Of a stretch of 27,761 nt of DNA, positions 22,001 through 27,761 are shown one piece after another. Both the position numbers and the translations under genes were made by a program. The notes beneath the pieces were generated by a model, which ran no database searches, was not told the DNA's origin, and saw only the letters and a program-made list of their open reading frames with translations. Position 1 is the first letter of the stretch; each line of letters opens with the position of its first letter. The stretch is from Beroe ovata (taxonomy: Eukaryota > Ctenophora > Nuda > Beroida > Beroidae), in NCBI GenBank assembly GCA_946803715.1, contig CAMPET010000007.1, positions 354,923-382,683 of the forward strand, read 5' to 3'.

Positions 22001-25000
22001 TTAAATGGTTTACTGCAGGCATGGTTTTTAAATCTAAACGTCTTCCATCGATGCAATTTTAATCGAATGTCATTCAAATTAAGTTAAATCATCGAATCTG
22101 CAAAGATCTGCAATACTTGATTTATCCTTATAAAGCTGGTCGTGCAACTTACTTGCTTTTTGTTTTTATCTTATAAAATCTAAATTTGCAAAGTGTGAAG
22201 AGCAACGAAACTTTTGCGTTTCAAACTTGTTCTTACAAAACTTGCAAGCTTACAAAGGGACTTGTATGGCTAAAAGTAGTTTGAGGATATTATGCAGCTC
22301 ATTGCATTTTGTGCATTCTGATGGAAACTATGATATACTCAGGGTGAGCGGTTGTGTCTGAGGCTGTTCAACAAGTGTTACGTGGTCTCGCCCATTATCA
22401 ACTTCTGTTATCCTGACACCACCAGATTGCCCTTTGCAGGTAGGTGACACTGGTGTCGCTATGGCAACAAGCTCAATTTCTCAATGGGGAAGTTGCTGTA
22501 GTGACACCAACAATATTGGTTATTGTTTCTATGACGCGAGTGGACGAGTTTCCGTTGAACTAATTCTCACTCATAGAAACCTCAATTCCATCCCTCCTGA
22601 TCTTCGCATCCCTCCTGAATCGTGCTGACGGGGATTATTGCGCATCATAGTCGGGGTTCGGTGCTGCAATTAATGCCGTGTTTCACATGCAATATAGTGT
22701 GCTCACATTAAAACCCTCCACCCCTACAAATGCGTGTGTCACTCAATGTGCTCTCACATTCAAACCCCCCTCCTCCCTCCCTCCCCATCCCTCTTCATCC
22801 CTCCTCCTCCTCCATCCTCCCTCCCCCTGCAGAGTACTGTGTACATCTCCCCCTGGAGCTACTTGGAGTGGACGGAACTATGGAGGTCCTCACTTGTCTA
22901 CTCCTCGAGCAGCGAGTGAGTAGCTGATTATAGCTGCCATTTTGTGCAGTGGAGAAATACTTTTGTAATGATCATAGTATACAAGTCTTCCTAGACACTT
23001 GGGCAGCTTTGTTCGACTTCTGAAGAAATTGATTCCATCTCTTTGCTGCACATTTTTTCTGCAGAGCTCAGACAATAACAACACAATTGTTGTTGTACTG
23101 AATGATGCTATAGCAACACACAGAGTTACCATTTTCGTCCAGGTTGTTTTGACAAGTGAGAATTACTCGCACCTAACGACGTGTGTGTTCGCACTGATTG
23201 CTCTGCTGTACCCACTGGAATACATCTACAATGTCATTCCCATATTGCCCGTATCCATGCCTGGAGCTCACACTGGCGAGGTTTGTCAAACACAAGGAAA
23301 TATTTCATATTTAAATTTTAATGACGCTGTTTATATTGTATCAATTATTTCATGGCAATTACCTTTTCCCTGATCCACGCAGATGTTACGATTGCCTATG
23401 CCATTCCTATTTGGTGTTCCCTCGACCTTCTTCGAGTACAACAAAATGGAAATTCCAGATGACATTGTTTATGTGAACATTGACAATGGAAAGGTTAGCC
23501 CCTTGCCTGAAATTTTGGTCATTAGTATTGACCGTTTTTTCACCTCGACCTTTGTTACAAAGTTGTCCTATCAAACTTGGCGATGAGTACTGCAAATAGA
23601 TATGTGCGATTATCTATGAAAAACCGAAAAACGGGTTGTGAACCCCATTTAACCTAAACCTATTTCTCCTTGCTAGATTATCAGAAGAACTCCCATGCCG
23701 ACGCTCCCGGAGCCTCAGGGAAGCGAAGTGACGCAAGAGTTAAGGAAGGTATGCTACGTCACCGTTTATAATTGATGTACTTCTCATCATCCATCGTCTG
23801 ATACATTTTCTAAAATTGTCAGATAAACGCGTGTTTGCGTAGCGCGCGGCGACAAAACCGCGTAGCAAAGCTGTTTGGCAAACATTTTCCAGAACATCAA
23901 TTTTGCGCGCGTGGCTATGCGCGCTGTTCAATCTAGCTGTCAGGTAACTTCTGCTTATTATTCAAGAAATCATAGGTCGCGCGTTACAAATACAAAACTA
24001 TAATTTAAGGAGATAACTATAATTTAAGGAGATAACCGTGACGTAACAAAGCTAATGATGGTCAAAAGTATGAATTTTCAATCCCCCAACCTCAATCCCG
24101 CACAATACAACCTTTTTAGGGACAAGCTTCCACTCAAATTCCCACGCATTATCTCTAACCGGCCCCCTGTCCACAGTGTCTGCAATTGCTGTACTCACGG
24201 CGTAGCCCGAGGGAGTGCTTGCCGGGAGGACCCAAAGATCTCAATACCATTGACGTTGACATCAGAGTTGCCATGATCAAATTCTTTATGTCTGAAAATG
24301 TGCTGGGTTAGTAATAGTTGAGATCATGACCAAGTACCTTAATTGGGAAGAAAATATGCACTCTGAACTAGGCATGGAATTGACCCACACCTGAGCCCGA
24401 AACATCAGGAAAAGAGAATGCCTTTTGCTCTGCCGATCAAGTCATATATTATGGATCAAATAATAACCTTGACGAATCAAGATAACTAAGATAATAAAAA
24501 TAAGATCACGCCGATTTTACTGGAATTAGAAATCTCCCTGCAGGAAAGTACAAACAGCATCTCCGTATTGTGAAACTATTCCCTCGACCGATCACGTTCC
24601 TTAACCGAGCTGCTTTCCTCCGCAATTGCCCCTCCGGGAAACCCTCGCTATTCCTACAGAGACTCGTGGATACCACGGTAAAAACTGTGCTGATATAATC
24701 GGCCAAATAAGTGATATATTTGGCAGATTTCCAAAAGATGTGTTAAAACTGAACAGATGTATTTAGCAGATTTCCAAGAGTTTTACTCTTTCCCACTTCG
24801 ATCGAAAATTTCTGGAACATTCATATATTGGTGTCAAAGTGTTTTTAACTGTTTTATTGCAGTGTCTACAAGCGTTTGGCGAGAATGAGGTTGCCCCAAA
24901 CAACACTGTCATTCAGCGGATAGCATCGGGTACAACCGATCAGACTCAAATCGGGGATAAACTCATCTGGTATAGTGACCAGGTAGGACTTCTGTTTATT

Positions 25001-27609
25001 GGTGGAGGAGGACATTGCAAATGTCCTTTTAACTGCTCTTCCCACCTCTTCGTTTCAATCAGGGACTTGATAAGAGTCTGTCATGAACTGAGCCATAAAT
25101 TCCCCTCTTTAGATTCGGGAGAATTCCTAATATCCGCACCTCTTCTTTCCAATTATATGTCTGTCATAAACACAAGAATTCCTCAGTCAAATATTCCCTC
25201 CTCAAGATTCGGCAGAATTCCCGCATCCTAAACATTCCCAATCTGTTCCCTCAGGTTGAGTTTATTGAGCACAACATCTGCCCTGCTGGAAACACGCTGG
25301 GAATAGAGATGTTACCGCACACGGGCACCAAGACACCCTCTACAGCGGAGGCGGTGGAATCGGGGTCGGAAAGGGTGCAACTCGATAAGGCCACAGCAGC
25401 TGCGCAGGGTGAGAGGGGAGCTGGGAGAATTTCTGTTAGAACAAAGTAAAACTCAGTTTCTCCATGTTAGGAGGGGGGTTGGAACCCCGCTACCAGCTTA
25501 TAAAATACCAGTTTCACAGGTTTACCCCCACCTATTACTTCTACTTCCCCAGGTAAAACCCTGATGGAAATAGCCCGGCTAACATCTCACCAAGTTAACA
25601 ACATAACGATCGACTCATCACGGATAAGTGATATCGCTCTGGAACCGTCTGATGCATCCTTCAACATCACACCTTGTAACCCGATGATGGATGATTTCAA
25701 TCCGTACAGGTAGATCACAGCAGAAGCGCTTTATTTTCACCAACAAATTTCTTTCCGGGCAGATTCGAGTCCCATATTTAGGTTGAATTAATTGACTCTT
25801 ATGTGGTTGACTGTGTTTGTATTGTTTTTTCTGACACGTTTCTTGCAATCTCCATGATAACCACTGAGTAATTTCACTCATGGGACCCACGTGACACGCG
25901 CCATTTTAGAGCAATCAGGATGGAAGAAGTGGTGAAAATGGCGGACACGGGCCACTCCTCCTCTCGCTACATCCCCCCACGAGACTACGTCATGGTTCCC
26001 TCTCCCTCCTGTCTAGAGGATCCCATCACAAACACCGAGGATTTGCTCTCCATCTCCCCGTGGTCCCCCTCCGGCTCGACTCAGAGTCTACCATGCACCG
26101 CGGACTGTTCACTCGAACCTGTCCTCAACGCGCTGGCTATCCGACCACCATCAGTAACTTTGCAAAGGAGCAGCGGGAGCAGTAGGAGAAGCAGTGCAGG
26201 GAGCAGCAGCGTGTTTGAATTCCAGTGAGCGTGCCGAGATCTGCGACCGCTGACCGTGTGTGTGTGTGTGTGTGTGTGGGTGTTGGNCAGATGAAATCTG
26301 GCACATGATCTCATGATACGTGTGTGTGTGTGTGTGAGTGTGTGTGTGAGTGAGTATGTGTGTGTGTGTGTGGCGTGTAAGTGCAAATAGTGCTACGATC
26401 AATCGTTTTCGATCTCCTACATGTCCCACCACGATATCTTGTGTTACGTGATCTTCTGCAGCATATCATACGTGCTAAAATACCAACTGTAAAATGACAT
26501 GCCGTTAGGCCGTTTCCGCTTTTGGTCTCGGTGATTTTGCCGTGATCCTCTCATCATTCGTGACGTGAAGCATATTTTCTTATTTTGTGTTGTTATTTCG
26601 TGTTGTGATTCTAGTTTGCTCGCTACGTGAAGCACTCTTCTAAGCTACCTACTTGCTAGAAGCAGAAACTGAGGCTACAGTGAAGTATGTTTTGATTGTG
26701 CAACATGCCAGTCAACTCCAAAAAGTGTGAAATGTGCATGTATTTCGTGTGTGACCCCAATTGATCTATTCTATGTGATGATCCTCAGACATTTGATATC
26801 AGTGATTGAAGTGACCAGTCGAATTTCTCTTTGACACCATCTAATTGCAAAACACTGACAACAGTGTTAACTGCACCAGCCACCATGTTCCACGACATGT
26901 TATTGACACCAGTTATTGACACCAGTTATTGACACCAGTTATTGACACCAGTTATTGACAAAATTGGCACAATTTGGAGAATAGCATTCACACCATGGTC
27001 CACATTATTGGCACCGCTCCACATTATTGACACCATACTCTTCTCCCAGGACAGGTTTGGGGCTACCCGAAGACACCCCTTCTTATCGGATAGACCTGGG
27101 TGATGACACCGACAACTCCAGGATTGCAAAACCTCGCTCCGCACAGTCATCAGGTCAGGGAAATATAGATTATAGAATTTATATAGCTGTCATTCTTCAG
27201 AAGAGCGATATGAACGTCACTGCAGCGCCATAAGAACTCAACTTTTTCCTGCTTTTCGTCACTTACCAAATAATATCATACTTCCTAGTAGCTCCTTAGA
27301 GCTCCTCGTAGCTCCTTGGAAACGTATGCAGTCTAAAATTGCCATTTCCATAGCACTTATTAAACGAGACACTTGCACGACATTAACAGTACAGATTTCC
27401 CTGCTTTAGCACCTTTATAAAAGCCCGGCACATAATGACACCACAACATCGTGACACCCGGCAGGATACACATCACCCACGACGAGCAGCACCTCCTCTC
27501 CGGTGTCACAGCGGCGCATGCTCAGCGAGACACGAACCCGATCCTCGAATGGGGAGATGAACAACACCTCGAGTAGTAGGGGGTCCTCCGAGGATATTGC
27601 CTTCATCAG
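19033..27609 (+). CDS. MADD: MADD (Rab3/Rab27 GEF, DENN domain protein), 5' nineteen exons
   Basis: MADD/Rab3-GEP exchanges GDP for GTP on Rab3 and Rab27, driving synaptic and secretory vesicle traffic. Exons: 19033-19080, 19162-19267, 19381-19498, 19690-19864, 20731-20880, 21415-21501, 22343-22439, 22833-22915, 23143-23280, 23383-23493, 23677-23748, 24177-24306, 24544-24677, 24863-24982, 25255-25408, 25553-25709, 25919-26224, 27050-27153, 27465-27609. All junctions are GT-AG and in frame, about 811 codons, open at the right edge. uDENN (exons 1-4): RLFDYFII, EFFAQPEGC, FGVCVQFYR, CVISHHTFF. cDENN (5-9): HLPLELLGVDGTMEVLTC, LLYPLEYIYNVIPILP. dDENN (10-14): FLFGVPSTFFEYNKMEIPDD, RVAMIKFF, KLFPRPITFL, IGDKLIWY. 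Exons 15-19 encode a Ser-rich linker. The C-terminal PH/death-like part lies outside the window. The long insert between uDENN blocks of human MADD is absent. Exon 5 is the weakest, supported by phase and splice sites with little similarity. Confidence 0.95.
19865..20730 (+). other. MADD intron 4
   Basis: 866 bp, AT-rich. A possible acceptor near 20006 opens a frame of about 40 codons, but it shows no family similarity and was not used. No RNA gene was seen. Confidence 0.6.
20881..21414 (+). other. MADD intron 5
   Basis: 534 bp. It contains a short palindromic stretch at 21121-21140 (CCACAC pairing with GTGTGG) and no recognised gene. Confidence 0.6.
21533..21668. repeat. Degenerate (TTTG)n array in MADD intron 6
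   Basis: About 136 bp of TTTG/TTCG/TCTG tetranucleotide variants starting 31 bp after the exon 6 donor. Further along the intron, 21766-21774 and 21781-21789 form a perfect 9-bp stem (TGTGGCACA / TGTGCCACA) with a 6-nt loop, inside a degenerate GCACATTGT-type repeat to about 21845. Confidence 0.9.
22440..22832 (+). other. MADD intron 7
   Basis: 393 bp whose last 80 bases are a long pure CT-rich polypyrimidine tract (CTCCCTCC, CTCCTCCTCC) before the CTGCAG acceptor at 22832. Three overlapping proline- or serine-rich open frames here come from that tract. Confidence 0.8.
23065..23142 (+). other. Possible alternative 5' extension of MADD exon 9
   Basis: A strong acceptor (TTTTTTCTGCAG) ends at 23064. 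From 23065 to the main acceptor at 23142 there are exactly 26 codons in the frame of exon 9 and no stop. Using it would insert a hydrophilic then hydrophobic segment (SSDNNNTIVVVLND...) before VVLTSENY in the cDENN domain. The human junction supports the downstream acceptor as the main form. Confidence 0.4.
23749..24176 (+). other. MADD intron 11 with GC-rich patch
   Basis: 428 bp. A CGCG-rich patch at about 23825-23935 (GTAGCGCGCGGCG, GCGCGCGTGGC) stands out from the AT-rich flanks and resembles the composition of the 15.8-17.6 kb island. A 19-bp unit, ACTATAATTTAAGGAGATA, is tandemly duplicated at 23997-24034. Confidence 0.75.
26256..26373. repeat. Compound (TG)n microsatellite
   Basis: Two TG arrays (26256-26277 and about 26320-26373, the second interrupted by AG) lie just after the exon 17 donor of MADD. 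An N at 26287 marks unresolved length. Reading it in frame produces spurious His/Thr-rich peptides on the minus strand. Confidence 0.92.
26374..27049 (+). other. Rest of MADD intron 17
   Basis: Non-coding. A perfect 13-bp tandem repeat occupies 26901-26960, with degenerate units continuing towards the acceptor at 27049. No other feature was recognised. Confidence 0.65.
26901..26960. repeat. 13-bp tandem repeat
   Basis: The unit GACACCAGTTATT is repeated about four and a half times without a mismatch. Decayed units (CACATTATTGACACC, CACATTATTGGCACC) extend to about 27035, close to the exon 18 acceptor. Confidence 0.93.
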
Positions 27610-27639
27610 GTAATTACGACCAGATCTTGTATTGTGTTA

Positions 27640-27761
27640 GTCCCGGGATTTCATGTGTCCCGGGATTTCATGTGTCCCGGGATTTCATGTGTTGTCCGGG
27701 GATTTTATGTGTCCCGGGATTTCATGTGTTTGTCCCGGGATTTCATGTGTTAGTCCCGGGA
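27640..27761. repeat. CCCGGG-containing minisatellite at right edge
   Basis: About seven copies of a 17-21-bp unit with the core GTCCCGGGATTTCATGT, starting 31 bp after the exon 19 donor and continuing beyond the window. Length variants come from an extra TT or TA before GTCCC, and one unit is mutated to GTCCGGGGATTTTATGT. Confidence 0.95.

Noticed and set aside
22678-22927. Three overlapping plus-strand proline/serine-rich frames
   Set aside because: Their first part is the polypyrimidine tract before MADD exon 8; only the last 83 nt are coding.
26081-26432. His/Thr-rich minus-strand frames
   Set aside because: They are translations of the TG microsatellite, and they run through an N.
27640-27761. 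CRISPR-like regular repeat
   Set aside because: The units are directly tandem with no unique spacers, and the host is eukaryotic.
1-27761. tRNA or rRNA genes
   Set aside because: Scanning both strands for the GGTTCGAATCC-type B box and cloverleaf arms found no convincing candidate.

Overview
The window is nuclear DNA from an intron-rich animal, almost certainly an invertebrate; I cannot name the phylum. The evidence is GT-AG introns of roughly 70-1400 bp, a MADD-type Rab3 GEF, a rhodopsin-class GPCR in a single coding exon, a Golgi type II coiled-coil protein, AT-rich introns, and single N placeholders inside repeats. The genes are unrelated housekeeping, trafficking and signalling genes and do not form a pathway.

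Layout. 1-5533: no gene I can support; AT-rich sequence with a TG microsatellite at the left edge, a 19-bp-stem hairpin near 1.6 kb and many AGGTAGGTA motifs. 5534-6595 (+): intact class A GPCR. 7756-8513 (-): first three coding exons of a DDI1/DDI2-like ubiquitin-domain protein; its protease exons are not visible. 9634-10717 (-): complete coatomer zeta (COPZ), five exons. 11415-15067 (-): complete 11-exon gene for a Golgi type II membrane coiled-coil protein of the GOLM/GOLIM type. About 15.77-17.6 kb: a mosaic repeat island of GC-rich and AT-rich modules, with inverted repeats and a small foldback element flanked by 10-bp direct repeats. It fills the space between two divergent genes. 17974-18495 (+): single-exon POLR2M/Gdown1-like gene. 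19033-27609 (+): nineteen coding exons of MADD (tripartite DENN domain plus linker), running off the right edge into a CCCGGG minisatellite.

The exon models were built by hand from splice-site consensus, intron phase and remembered family similarity. Every junction listed keeps the reading frame. Shared themes are membrane traffic (COPZ in COPI coats, the Golgi protein, MADD as Rab3/27 activator), but nothing shows co-regulation. I found no convincing new molecular system. The most unusual region is the repeat island. Also worth checking are 3' splice-like sites just upstream of four start codons, two in-frame alternative acceptors in MADD, and the DDI1-like gene that stops before its protease domain next to an opposite-strand GPCR.
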